Assembly (NCBI GenBank): GCA_951799445.1
Contig: OX637289.1
Location: 4,132,501 to 4,196,500 of the forward strand
Direction: 5' to 3'
Length of the DNA: 64,000 bases
Source: Pseudisothecium myosuroides
Taxonomy: Eukaryota; Streptophyta; Bryopsida; Hypnales; Lembophyllaceae
Shown here: piece by piece, positions 46,700 to 57,975 of the stretch
How positions within the stretch are numbered: the first letter of the stretch is position 1
Layout: each line of letters starts with the position of its first letter
Program-made: the position numbers and the translations under genes
Notes under the pieces: generated by a model
The model's input: the letters and a program-made list of their open reading frames with translations, nothing else
The model's database searches: none
Told to the model about the DNA's origin: nothing

Positions 46700-48500
46700 G
46701 ATACCTGAAAAATGGCGTGCCGGGATCACTATCATTATCGCTGTTTTTTAAGGTGGACAGACGTATTTCCATCACTTTAATGCATACCTCGCAGCATACT
46801 TGGAATTGACACGCGGGGACTTCCTTTGATGAGCATTAACAAACCAAAATCATGACTTTACAAAATATTATGTACAAATTGTCGAGTCTGAGAATACTAC
46901 GTATTTTTGAAGTTCAACCGCATAGGGTACCTCAAACTGTCTATGTAGATGAATGAAGTTGATAGTTTACGAGTGCCCTGAGGATAAGAAGCTTGACTTT
47001 GATAGGAACTGATTGAACTTGACTTTTTGAGCTTTTGGTTCGGAGGATTTTGGCCGTCTACAGCAGCAAGCATTACATTTTGGATTTGTGCCATGTTTGC
47101 TGAGACATGCACACCTATTCTTGCTCTGACCGGCATTCAGCGGAGACAACGAAGTTGAGTCATTGTTCTTCGGTGGAATGACGAGGAACATTCCTTTGAT
47201 TCGTGTTTCTTCTTGTTTTGCTCCTAGCGACCTCCAGAGTGAGATGCTCAATGTCAAGCCTTCATCTCAGGAGCGTAATCTCATTTGATGCTACCTGATC
47301 AGATCAAGACGAGATAACAGCTTAAGCGCGGAGGTTGCTCAAAATTGTTGAGAAAGCGTATTTAACATTTGCCACAAACGATCTCCATCGATGGCAGTAG
47401 CGTCCTTTTCCAGGTTTCCTTGGAAGCCTGGATTAATGGGACAAGCGCCCAGACCTCGTATAGGACAAATATGGACACGTAGCACTTTGCTTCCAAACAT
47501 GTAAGTTAACACTGAATGGCCAATGATGACCGCTTCCATATCTATTGAGAGTGAAATGTATCATTCACGAAGCTTGAAGGAAGGTAACAAAATGTACCAA
47601 TAGAGAGAAGAAATCGTAGCCTACATTTTCAAAACAATAGAAATATGTTTTGAAAGTTGAAATAATCAGCTATTAGCTTCCGAAGTGGATCTTCTATTTT
47701 AGTTTGGGCAGTTAGGGGTGAAACCTTTCAACTCCTCTGCTTGTAATCGTGTGCTCCCTTTTGGCGGAGAGAGATGAGGATATCTAACTTGATTCTCGAA
47801 CCTCCCCAAGGTCTTTAGGGTGCTGTGAACGTACAGCACTGTTCACCATCATTTGCAAGATGGCGTTGTCAACTGCGCGTTCCAAGGTTTCCCAGGAACT
47901 ACCAGGCAATATGTTTCTGAAGCTGGACTGACGATGCATTCATGGTTGACTTCACAGATTGTGGAGCTGCTAATGTGCTCCTTTTATTGGATTTGAGGCC
48001 ATTGATTTTCACGATATCTATTCAGAATTATATTTTCTATCATCATGTGTGATGGTGAACGTATGTAAATATCTGGCACATGTTCTGCTATGGCGGTGCT
48101 GAGTGAATGGTAGTCATTTGGAGAGATGTACTGTACATAATTGGTTCTGAGACACTCGTAGAGTAATTTGGAGAAGGGGCATTTGATGGATGTTATCAAA
48201 CGTAATCAGAAATTTCTCAGGCCCTAAGTTAATTGCGACGGATGATCAAAGTTAGTGGGATGTTGTACCATGATTATTTAAAATTCAATTTAATTAAAAT
48301 GAAGTGGCCCCTAAATTAGTGAATAAAAGCTTATAATATCAAGCAAGTGCAAATTATGGTGTCCAACCAATCTTGAAACTGCATGTTGAGGGTCTAAAAC
48401 ATTTGTGCGATCCACAAGTAATAAAGGGTGTCAAACTTCTCAAAATAATCTTGACAGTCGTCATATTTATTACTCCAATTAAATTCACGTGCCGAAATTG
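46700..48500. other. Intergenic region, nothing recognised
   Basis: Minus-strand frames at 46897-47257 and 47339-47539 were examined and show no domain or convincing splice structure. No further exon for the gene at 46303 could be identified. Confidence 0.4.
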
Positions 48501-48520
48501 TCATATTCAAGTGCCCATAC

Positions 48521-49477
48521 TCAAATAGAAAAACTCAATGCGGCCAAAAACCATCGCGCCATCTGCGACTCACGCATCCAGTCCCTCGTCCCGACCATCA
48601 ACTCCCGAATCCTCGCCTGCGTCGACTCCATCGGCAAACACTCGGCAGTCGGCCCAAGACCCAGTACGATATGCTCCCCCCGCGCATGCAACTCATCCAG
48701 CTCTTTATTCAGTGCCTCCAAGTGCTCTCTCAAGCTTTCGCAATTCTGCAGCTGCTCATAGTGCAGTCTCCGAGTCTCTGTGACGATGACTGTCAGAGTC
48801 TCAGGAGTGGGAACCCGTGTGGAAATTGGGGGGTTGGGGCGTAGTGGAATGAATGCGCTGGAATTAGGATCAGAAGGACCTGATGTTGAGCAGTAAATAG
48901 TGACAATGTTGATGCCGGCTTTCAAAATGGTTCTGCAAACGGGACACGGCTTCGCCCGGTCTTGGAGCCACTGGGATAGACAGGGTGAACAGAAGATATG
49001 ACCGCAGTGGGTGGCGACGGGATGGATGGGAGGAGCGTTGTAGCAGATGTTGCAGTCCAAGTGGGCACGTGGTGCGTCTCTTTGGTCGTGACTTCGATCG
49101 AAACTTTGGTCGGGGCTTTCACTGGCCGGGGGGATGCTGCAGTCCAAGTGGGCACATAGTGCGTCTCTTTGGTCGTGACTTGGATTGTGACATCGATCGT
49201 GAGTGGGTCCGGAATCTGCCGAAGGAAACACCATCTCCGGGTACTCCGGGACGAATATGAGATTTGAAGATGCGGCTAAGTCGCGTGCAGAGTCTGGTGA
49301 AGAGAAAGATGTGGAGTCTGTCGATTCGGAGTGTGTCGAGTTTGATGATGGGGAGGAAAGTTCGGAGTTGGCAGAAAAAAAAAGTTCGGAGCTTAAGGAA
49401 GACAAAAATTCAGTGTCAGATTCGGTGTCGTCGGTGTCTGGATAAGAATCAACCAGATACGCTAACTGTGTCTCCAA
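48521..49477 (-). CDS. RMA-like C3HC4 RING-finger protein (318 aa), probable E3 ubiquitin ligase
   Basis: A single-exon minus-strand frame. A Ser/Asp/Glu-rich, probably disordered N-terminus (1-90) precedes a C3HC4 RING: Cys142, Cys145, Cys158, His160, Cys163, Cys166, Cys178, Cys181. The phrase CGHIFCSPCLSQW followed by CPVC is typical of the plant RMA/RNF5 group, which act with E2 enzymes at the endoplasmic reticulum. Residues about 240-262 are heptad-like (LREHLEALNKELDEL). The C-terminus (MARWFLAALSFSI) is mildly hydrophobic but short for the membrane anchor expected of RMA proteins. Residues 94-113 and 123-142 are a 29-residue duplication (87 bp at DNA level) that copies the 'HDQRDAxxAHLDC' lead-in to the RING, giving a spare Cys113 without a partner Cys three positions on. 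Confidence 0.82.
   Translation of the reverse strand: METQLAYLVDSYPDTDDTESDTEFLSSLSSELFFSANSELSSPSSNSTHSESTDSTSFSSPDSARDLAASSNLIFVPEYPEMVFPSADSGPTHDRCHNPSHDQRDALCAHLDCSIPPASESPDQSFDRSHDQRDAPRAHLDCNICYNAPPIHPVATHCGHIFCSPCLSQWLQDRAKPCPVCRTILKAGINIVTIYCSTSGPSDPNSSAFIPLRPNPPISTRVPTPETLTVIVTETRRLHYEQLQNCESLREHLEALNKELDELHARGEHIVLGLGPTAECLPMESTQARIRELMVGTRDWMRESQMARWFLAALSFSI
49052..49225 (-). repeat. 87-bp tandem duplication inside the RING gene
   Basis: 'GCAGTCCAAGTGGGCAC' starts at about 49052 and again at about 49139, followed in both by 'GTGCGTCTCTTTGGTCGTGA'. The duplication preserves frame and accounts for the repeated 'SHDQRDA' segment. Confidence 0.7.
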
Positions 49478-49674
49478 GGGTCAAGGCTCCATGACTGTCG
49501 TCCTAAGGGTCGAGACTAAGTTAGCTGTTAATTAGCTATCTGACAATCGAGCTCACAAGGATTTGGTGCTTATCGCTTGATCGAAGCGGCAGTTGCCTGC
49601 AAAAATTAAAAATGGAGGAAACGTAAGTTTTTATGTGCTAATAAATATTTTGATTATTTTTCTACAAATTTTTA

Positions 49675-52600
49675 AGAAACATATGATAGTTACGGGGCAG
49701 ACTGCACGAACTCTGTCCAGCCCTACTTAGTAGCAGAAACCTCAGCTCAACAAATTTTGAATAGGTAGAGCTTCAAGAGAATGTAGGTACGGGAGATTTG
49801 AACAAGACCAGAATGGTCACGGGAAAATTGTGTTCATTGTGTTCGGATTCATGACTTGAGATCAAATACAATTTTGGCTTATTAATAAATGTGACATACT
49901 GAAGTGCGATGACTGCTGATTGATATACAGTATGCTCGACTTTGCACTGCCCAAGGGGGCCTAATGGGCTTTTAAATGCACTCTGATGTGTTCACGCCCT
50001 GGCATGAAATTTGTCCAATCAGATGTGAAAGAGTCTCAGGAATGCAAGGGATGTGTAACTACAGAGTGTGCAAAGTTAGAGTCTAAATGTCAAATTGTCT
50101 AAATGTCAAATTGGTGTTTTGACATTCACTAAAATACACACAATGTGCAGAAGATGCAACAACATTGAGCGGCTCTTAAGTGCATTCTAAGTTAATCAAG
50201 GTTGTGACTGATACAAGTTTTGAATGTTTCAGCACTCTGAGCATAAGGGTTAACACATGGGCTAAAACATATCTAGACAGGCCGGCTAACAAAGCTAACT
50301 CAGTGCAGGCTACCTGCTCAGTGCAAAGCTAACTAAGACTGCGATCTTGGCTGGGCAAGCAAGACCCGCCCACAATGATAAATAGATAAATAGGAATCCT
50401 TTTCTCATAAAATCCTATCTCATGAAACAGGAGTTGCCCGCTGCCCAAATAAGTTGGAGAAGAGTTCAGATGTCATTGGGGGCACTTCGATGGGTTCAGG
50501 AGCCATGAAATTCGCCAAAGGCTCAAGAACATTGTACCTGCATATAGGGAAAAAAGAATCATCAAATGATGGAACTATCAAGCACTGAACCAGGGAATAT
50601 CATCCACGTATCTACGTTTCAATAAGACTCAACAGCTGCCACTCGAGGCACAAGCTATTAAGTAAATTAATTCCATGGTCACTTGGCAGCTGCTCTAAAA
50701 TTGCGATGCTTCAGAGAAAGTAGGACACAATGAAAACATGGAAAAAGACGGTCTTCAAACAAAGCATTATCACACAAGTAATGGATCTTCTAGTTTGTTC
50801 AACCTCCACCGACTCAGAGGTGCTATAAAGACTCCGGCTACAGAGAAAACCAGATAATAGTAGGAGGTTAGCAAAAAGTAGATAACAGTGCGCGGATGCT
50901 GTGTAGAGAATTGACATATTACCGGATCTTCCTTCCTTTAGATGCACGACGATCCACAACCTTCCTTTTCTTTGTATGTTGCCTTTGCTGGATCTCTCCT
51001 GCACGTAGAGAACACGATACGATCGATAAATAACTCCCACTGAATCCCAAAATACATAGACCTAATGCTTCAAATCGCTACCTCAGCGACACCCACCATA
51101 CCGAAACTCCATTGAATAGATTGACAGATCTATGCGAGATTTCACAGATTTCAACTCTCATGCTAGCTGGAATTCAGAACGCGTGGTTCACGAACATGCA
51201 GGAAATATATATCTGTCACAACAGAAATTGAGTTTGATCCTTCGGAGAATATACTCTAACAACGAGAAAGAATGCAGAGTTCAAATAAACTTACCAAGTC
51301 TACCTGGATTGGAGGTTCCCAAGAATTCAACTAGTAGCTGCTGATAGAATTCAGAATCATCAACCATCTCAAGATTAGAGGTACCTGCCTACAAAAAACA
51401 GGAAGAACAGTTAGCGTTCCTCCCAAAATAAAACATATAATAGTAAAAGAGCAGTAGAGGAACAACGATAGCAATCATATGAACCTGGATTGTGAGCTAC
51501 ACATCGGTCAGATTTGAATATGGATTGATTGCTTCTTCAAGTGTATGATCTACCTCTTCACTAGGGACATCAGAAGCAGGCTCAGACGCACCACTATCAT
51601 CCACCAAACCAGGAGTCGCCTGCCAAGACAGTAAGAAGTTATGGAAACAATACCCTCTAAGGCGAATGATCCAGAAGTTCAGTATTAACGGAACAGACTT
51701 CTACTACTTACAGAGCTATGCCTTGTGCAGAACTACAAAGCACGACTTTTTAAAATTCATTGCCCATGCATACAACACAGACTAAAGATAGGTAAGGATG
51801 GTGGCAAACTTGTGAGAGTTTGTACCTGATCCTTTGACTTGCTTGAACGAATGCTTGCAATCAGTTGAGTAGGGTTTCTCAAGGCTAAAGCAAGCTGCTG
51901 AGATATGCTCTGGATAAACACAAAAGAGGAATTGTTAGTTGGTACAGTACTTCACAACAGCCAACGCCATTACTATAAAAGCTGCAGTCACAGAGATTTA
52001 CCTGGTTAAAAGCTTGAAATCTACTCTTCACAGCAGCTGCACCTGTTGCCAATTGAGTCTTCCGTTGCCATCTATCCACTGAAGAATTCCAATAAGGAGT
52101 TATTCTGCTCACACGACACAAGACATCAGATAAGATGGAACAACAAAAGCACCTGAACTTACAAAAGGGCTCACTAAAAAATCATCACAGTTGCCACAAG
52201 TACTTAATTTTAAAAACAGATTGCGAAGAAGACACAGAAATAAACCTCCAATGTCAGCATACGAACCAACAAGGAGAAGCAAGTACTAAACGCAGATAAT
52301 TACCTTGAATATATGGCATCCATGCGATTCCAAAGAGAAATCAAGCGAATCATCCTGTGTCTCTCCTTTTGCTTCGGTCTCTCTTTTCTTTCCAGGCTTT
52401 TCAGCTGATTCACAATACATGCATCATCAATCAAATTCAAATTGGTTCAAATAGACAACATAGACATATCCATGGATACATTCACTTTGTCGTCAACACA
52501 AGGCTAACAAGGATAAGAAGTGATTGACCGCAAATACCATTCCCATTTGCAGCAGCAGACTCTGCAATTGCGCTATTTTGTTCAACGAGCACCTATCACA

Positions 52601-52889
52601 TCAACAACGCAACATTGAAAAGAACAATGAAATTAAGTGTAGTACTCCAGGTAAGACTCGGTAAATAAGGTCCCACATTGTCGCCCACAGTCATACAAGT
52701 GAGATTAAACAAAAAGAAGTGCGTTCAATGATATTCAAGCAAATTAGTGATTCCTGGGCAAGGATACTTACTTCTTTCAATTCCAAAAAGCAATTAAGAG
52801 CAGCTACAGCGGACTTGGTTAAAGAATCATAGGCCTTCTCATATGAACTGCTAAATGCATAGTGAAATACCTCTGGCAGTTGATTGGCC
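49675..52889 (-). repeat. Inverted duplication, right arm
   Basis: Mirror of 28009-31360. The outer border at about 49675 ('AGAAACATATGATAG') and the inner border at about 52889 ('TTGGCC') are both sharp. Gene-flanking DNA (49675-50419), introns and exons all align with scattered substitutions and small indels. One deletion of about 180 bases near 52840 removed most of intron 3 and the first part of exon 4. Confidence 0.85.
50420..52889 (-). pseudogene. Truncated, frameshifted copy of the AATF-like gene
   Basis: Exons 3 (last bases) to 12 are recognisable, e.g. exon 12 at 50420-50537 and exon 11 at 50923-50998, with the same lengths and splice sites as the plus-strand gene. Exons 1-2, most of exon 3 and the start of exon 4 are missing, so there is no start codon region. 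Exon 6 carries one extra A near 52336-52341 (GATTTCTC on the coding strand versus GATTCTC), which shifts the frame before the conserved region. The TRAUB exons themselves remain intact. The copy lies downstream of, and on the same strand as, the HAD-phosphatase gene, so read-through transcription could still make antisense RNA to the intact gene. Confidence 0.85.
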
Positions 52890-53281
52890 TTCTTAACTTA
52901 AATCGTGTTTTGGTTTTCAATCATCAATTGATGAAACTTTGAACCCTCATACCTTCGCATATGATATCCAAGTACAGCATCGTTAGTTGCGTTGCAAATC
53001 CTTTCATAACTAACAAGAATTTGTAAAAATTAATAATATTTGAGCAAAACTGTTCTGGGTTTAATTCCCTACAACGTTGAGGAGCCCCTGCTGCGTGTAC
53101 GCACTTTCTTTGTGTAAGACGTTCACTGTAAGTCTGTACAGTACAAACAGACGACAGAATGTATCATGGTTTTACAACACTAAATTCTGTTAGTACGCAC
53201 CATGCTCCTAACTACCATGTAGTCTAAGAAAAGAAAAGAAATACAATACCCCGAATGTAGAATCATTGAGAGGCTGAGTTT

Positions 53282-56014
53282 CTAATATGTTCCGGGAGGG
53301 AGAGGCTCTCCAAACTCGTTTTCCCTCTCAGCAAAATCCCACCCGGTAGGAGCCGCTAGCGGCACTGCTGTTACAGGAGGCGGGGTGTTTCGGAGAGGTG
53401 AATCCCACCCGCTAGGAGCCGCTGGCGGCACTACTGGGTGTGTGTTTCGGAGAGGTGAATCCCACCCGCTAGGAGCCGCTGGTGGCACTACTGGGTGTGT
53501 GTTTCGGAGAGGTGAATCCCACCCGCTAGGAGCCGCTGGCGGCACTCCTGTTACAGCCTGGTGGAAAAAATCCCAGTGTAAAGACCCGGGAGCAAGGGCA
53601 GGAAGGCCAATAGGGTGCGCTCGCACAAACTCTCGAACATCTACCGCATCTCTCAACTGAGTCAAGTAGTCTACAAGTGGCCCCTTCAAAAAAATGTCTG
53701 CTTCGTTGTACAAATAAGCCTCAGGAAAAATGGCTGTATACGGAGGGTTCGTCAAAGCCTTGTAGGGAGTATCATCAATAAGCAGAGTGTTGGTTTCATT
53801 GAACTGTGGAAACTTCGACCAGACGTTCATTAGCTCCTTGAGAAACAGGGGTTGTTTCTTCTTCTCTGGATTTTTAAGCCCGGTATTTGTGCAGTCTCCT
53901 TGATGCATGACGAACCTATCACAATTTTAATAAAGTAGCAGTTAGACAATTGTCAAAAAATGAGATGCTTTTCCTTTGACAACTACAACAGATCTAGATT
54001 TAAAGTTTGCACATTTGGACAAAGCTTTGCCAAAAATGATGATTTTTTTTTTGCCAAGTTAGTGAAAACCATCATACCTGCATTTGTCCCGCCACCCCTT
54101 GCAGATGTAATCTAGAGCCCGGATGACGTTGGTCTCCAACATAGAGGACCATAACCCCACATCGAAATTCTCGAAGCAGAAAGCGAGGAAACTGTCACAG
54201 TAGGGGCGCTTGTACATGTACGACTTGGACACCACAACGTGCGGGGCATCCATCGGAATTACTCTCCGGTCTATCCTCGTGTATCGCGCTACCAACAGAC
54301 CGTTCACGTCGAGAATGAGAAGCTTCTTCGGCAAGGGCACATTGCGTTTCCAGGCTTGTGACAGTAAAGCCCTGTTTAGTTGTGAAGGACTCCATGGCTC
54401 AGCGTTGGCATCCAAAACGTTGTTGGGTGTCTCTTCTTCTTCTGCCGGTCTTGCGATGGTGACTTGCGCTGAGTTCAAGTAAACAAATGTGAAAATCACT
54501 TGTAAGAATTTAACTAGGCAGTAGCTAACAACACCGATTGATCAAATCAGTTCAAGTAAACAAATGTGAAAATCACTTGTAAGAATTTAACTAAACAGTA
54601 GCTAACAACACCGATTGACCAAATCAGTACGTAATTGCAACGCCAAACAACTCCGACTTCAATATCGCAATAAACAGAAAGACAGAAAGAACGACGCAAC
54701 TCTCCAACAAAATTCTAAATCCAATGCATGAGATTATAGCATCGGTAATTCAACTCCACACCGCATTCAAGCATTACAAACGACAAAGCTTACTTACACA
54801 AGTATATAACTTGCAAGCTGCAATTAATTAACACCGTTAACACCGAATAATACAGTCCCGGACATTAGAAGAGGTCCACAACAGCATCAAACCCAAAGCT
54901 CACACACGCACACTTACTACTGGTTTGAATTGCTACGTAAACACGAAACCCGCTCTGGAACCAGCACTCTCATAACCAAGGAAGTTGGTTACGAACACAC
55001 GCATACATTAACTAAAGGACTGTCTCACACCGTTTAACGACTCGAAGCATTACAAACGACAAAGCTTACTTACACAAGTATATAACTTGCAAGCTGCAAT
55101 TAATTAACACCGTTAACACCGAATAATACAGTCCCGGACATTAGAAGAGGTCCACAACAGCATCAAACCCAAAGCTCACACACGCACACTTACTACTGGT
55201 TTGAATTGCTACGTAAACACGAAACCCGCTCTGGAACCAGCACTCTCATAACCAAGGAAGTTGGTTACGAACACACGCATACATTAACTAAAGGACTGTC
55301 TCACACCGTTTAACGACTCGAAGCATTACAAACGACAAAGCTTACTTACACAAGTATATAACTTGCAAGCTGCAATTAATTAACACCGTTAACACCGAAT
55401 AATACAGTCCCGGACATTAGAAGAGGTCCACAACAGCATCAAACCCAAAGCTCACACACGCACACTTACTACTGGTTTGAATTGCTACGTAAACACGAAA
55501 CCCGCTCTGGAACCAGCACTCTCATAACCAAGGAAGTTGGTTACGAACACACGCATACATTAACTAAAGGACTGTCTCACACCGTTTAACGACTCGAAGG
55601 CTTAAGTAATAAATCACGACGCACAGATCCTCGCACAGATCGAAACTCCAAACCAGAACACGAGACCTCAAACACTCTTGTAACCCCCTCCAAAAGCCAT
55701 TCTACCAATTTAAAGCTCAAATAAACACAGTCACGTCTCCTATCCAAATACTTCCTCCACAACGCAAAACCATGACGTCGCAACCACCTCCTGAGAGTCG
55801 TCTCCTCCCAGCCACAAACGCTAATTATTCCCAGCCAGGCCAAAACCTCCGATCACAATCAAGAACTCTCTCTCTCTCTGGCGAAACAGAATTAATTAAT
55901 CATCAGATTGAGTGGAAAATGTGCTGAAGTATCCTCACCATTTCCCACATCGGGACGTTCCACTTCCACAGGGACATCGCGCTCCACGACGTTGATCTCC
56001 AAACGCCCGTCCAT
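53282..56014 (-). CDS. FCP1/NIF-type HAD phosphatase-like protein, 3 coding exons (366 aa)
   Basis: Minus-strand exons 56014-55939, 54468-54078 and 53915-53282 join in frame (76+391+634 = 1101 nt). Exon 1 begins MDGRLEINVVERDVPVEVER; its last codon splits as G|CG across the first intron. The FCP1-homology (NLI-interacting) domain covers about 70-255: KLLILDVNGLLV (74-85) is motif I, with nucleophile Asp79 but Asn81 where catalytic phosphatases have the second Asp; KRPYCDSFL (112-120) and VGLWSSM (129-135) follow; LLIDDTPYKA (200-209) is the metal-binding Asp-Asp motif. Plant members with a 'LDxNGLL' motif form their own group, perhaps inactive or altered in activity. Residues 278-350 are four 19-residue repeats built on VPPAAPSGWDSPLRNT. 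The start was chosen by the splice phase and the absence of upstream in-frame coding. Confidence 0.8.
53335..53565 (-). repeat. 57-bp coding minisatellite in the HAD gene tail
   Basis: Three near-identical 57-bp units and a diverged fourth encode the VPPAAPSGWDSPLRNTHPV repeats near the C-terminus. Near identity of the central units points to recent slippage or unequal exchange; unit number may vary between individuals. Confidence 0.8.
54474..54627 (-). repeat. 77-bp direct duplication at the 3' end of intron 1
   Basis: Units 54474-54550 and 54551-54627 differ at about three positions. The first lies five bases from the acceptor at 54469-54470, so the branch-point and pyrimidine region of the intron is duplicated, but the AG itself is not. 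Confidence 0.8.
54771..55598. repeat. Three tandem 276-bp repeats inside intron 1 of the HAD gene
   Basis: Units 54771-55046, 55047-55322 and 55323-55598 all begin GCATTACAAACGACAAAGC and appear identical or nearly so by eye. Each carries a palindrome-like 'TTAATTAACACCGTTAACACC' core (AATTAATT next to GTTAAC). The array is not similar to anything else in the window. Confidence 0.9.
55869..55879. repeat. CT microsatellite in intron 1 near the donor
   Basis: A short run of CT dinucleotides lies about 60 bases inside intron 1 from the exon 1 donor at 55938. Confidence 0.5.
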
Positions 56015-56029
56015 AGGGATAGACTACCA

Positions 56030-56700
56030 CAAAAGTCAGCTCCTCAATGCCACACCACTGAAAAAACACAGAAACGAACAAAACTCGTCAGAAACTTTCC
56101 AACAACAAAAAATGCACCAATTCACAAAATCCAAAAAAACAAATCTAAGAGTAAGACGGTATACTTTACCAGTTCAGCATGTCAGTTTTCTCTCCCAGCA
56201 CTTTGGAAACGCTCAGCCCGCTCAAAACCCTAGTATGTCTCAAGCTCGCTTGCCGTAAACCTTCTCAATGAAGCTCCACGTCTTAGTATAGCAATAGCAA
56301 CTCCAATCCCCGCATTTGATACAAATGCAACTTCAAGGCATCAGTGAAGCTCACAACCAGCGATGTTGTACGTTACAGAAAAACGAACGCATAAGATCGC
56401 TTCCAGTTCTTCAACAACGTCTAGCGTATCGCAAAATTGATGGTTACTTCGAAAAAAAACGACTGAACTTGAGCGAATTGGGACACCGCAACTGAGAGAG
56501 GCTCGCCCGGCCAGCGATCCTTCCCCAGCAGCAGCAGCGGAAACCTTCGCGACGAAGCCACGAACACAAATCCCCACAATGAAGACACAGTCTCGGCCTG
56601 CAACTTCATTTTCATGTCCCGGCCGTGAGGAAGCATCCCCGAATCCGAGTGGGGATGCAATACCGATTACCGAGGCTCGTGAGGCCTATCACCGATCACC
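56030..56700 (-). promoter_or_regulatory. Probable leader and promoter region of the HAD gene
   Basis: GC-rich minus-strand sequence from about 56660 to 56340 contains open frames with no recognisable domain and looks like an untranslated first exon. A 'TAG|TCTATCCCT' acceptor-like site lies just before the ATG at 56014, so a leader intron is likely. The exact transcription start cannot be fixed. Confidence 0.4.
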
Positions 56701-56724
56701 TGCCAGCTGAATGGGGCATTGCTT

Positions 56725-56830
56725 GTTGAAATTTTTTATTTCATAAAATTTGCAAATTTTGTTGCAGTGAGAGGACCCAAGTTAGTTGTGGGAGGTGTAG
56801 AAGATAAATTAATCAAGCATAAAATAGGGG
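56725..56830. repeat. Partial relative of the 25749-25999 MITE interior
   Basis: 'AATTTTTTATTTCA', 'TTTGCAAATTTTG', 'CCCAAGTTAGTTG' and 'GCATAAAATAGGGG' occur in the same order as in 25799-25925 ('CCCAAATTAGTTAG', 'GCACAAAATAGGGG'). The termini are missing. Confidence 0.45.
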
Positions 56831-57971
56831 GTCTTTTTTTTTTACATGCATCCCTGGAGTGACTTGTGGAGGATGAGCAAGGGGGTTGGTTCACCCCGAC
56901 CTTGAATGGGCGAGCATGCTTTTCATTTCCTTACTAAGTGAGAGTCAACCCAAGAGACGTATCAAGTGAGTGCATTTAGAAAAACATTGTGGTTTTTAAA
57001 GATTATATAAGATCATCTGTGCACTTAGGGATGCTTTGGACATGAGTTGCACGGTTGTAAGAATGTTTGAAGGGACAAAAGTGAAGGATTCGTTGCAGAT
57101 CTTGGGATGGTTTCGAGTGAGGTTCGTCGACAACTAGAGTTTGCACAAGGGACCTCGGATGCAAAGATATCCTACGTGACGCATAGGAATTTGCTGTTGA
57201 CGCGAAATGACTACATTATGGGATGTCCTTGGGTAAGACTAGTGTACGAGGCCACAGTTTCTATTTTGAGCGGAAATCCGGTCACGCCGCAAGATTCTGA
57301 CCTCTCTATCATTGTTCCACCCAAAATCGGCCTATGACACGTGGCCATTTGACACACGGACAAGAAAAGCCTAGTACGGGATGTCCTTTGAAGTAGAGTT
57401 GTCCCTCGAAGGTACTTTATCCTACATAGTGAAAAGACAAATAAGTGAACAGGTTCGTCCTTTGTCCTTATTTTTTACTTCCAAATGTTTTTGTAATTGT
57501 ATGATGCATATAAGGTGGCCCTTGAAAAGATTTGGTAGCTAAAATATGCCTTCAAATGGTTATAAATGGGCCAAGGGTTGGGTGGACAAGAATGGATGAG
57601 ATATTTGAGCAAGCCCTTGCCTCGTGCTTATTAGTAGACATATCACTTTGTATATTTAGGCATGAAATTTATTTTGTAAATTGGATATGGGAGCTTTGCA
57701 ACAATTGCTAGAAATTTATGATTGGAGTTCTCATAATTATCTTACAACAAGCAAAATATTTTCCTTGGGCCCATTCCCTAGCTTCATATGCTAGCCTAAT
57801 TTTACACAAATTGCTCTTGAAAACCGTTCCTCACAATTGTTTTGGTAATCTATGTATGACTTTGAAATAGAAGTGGAGACCATGACTTATTTGGCAAAAG
57901 AGTAGCTAGAGACAAGGAATTTATGGAATTTTTTATTATTTCTTGTTTTATGATGATGAGAAATATTGGCT
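56831..57971. other. Intergenic region, nothing recognised
   Basis: A 76-codon plus-strand frame at 57107-57337 has gene-like composition but no recognisable domain or splice structure. I see nothing else. Confidence 0.4.
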
Positions 57972-57975
57972 TTAA

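Noticed and set aside
53282..53908. Independent 208-codon gene on the minus strand
   Set aside because: It is the last exon of the HAD gene; a proper acceptor (ATAG|G) and matching phase join it to the exon ending at 54078.
54771..55598. The 276-bp array as centromeric satellite or CRISPR-like array
   Set aside because: Only three units, located inside a gene intron, with no spacer structure; a local tandem duplication is sufficient.
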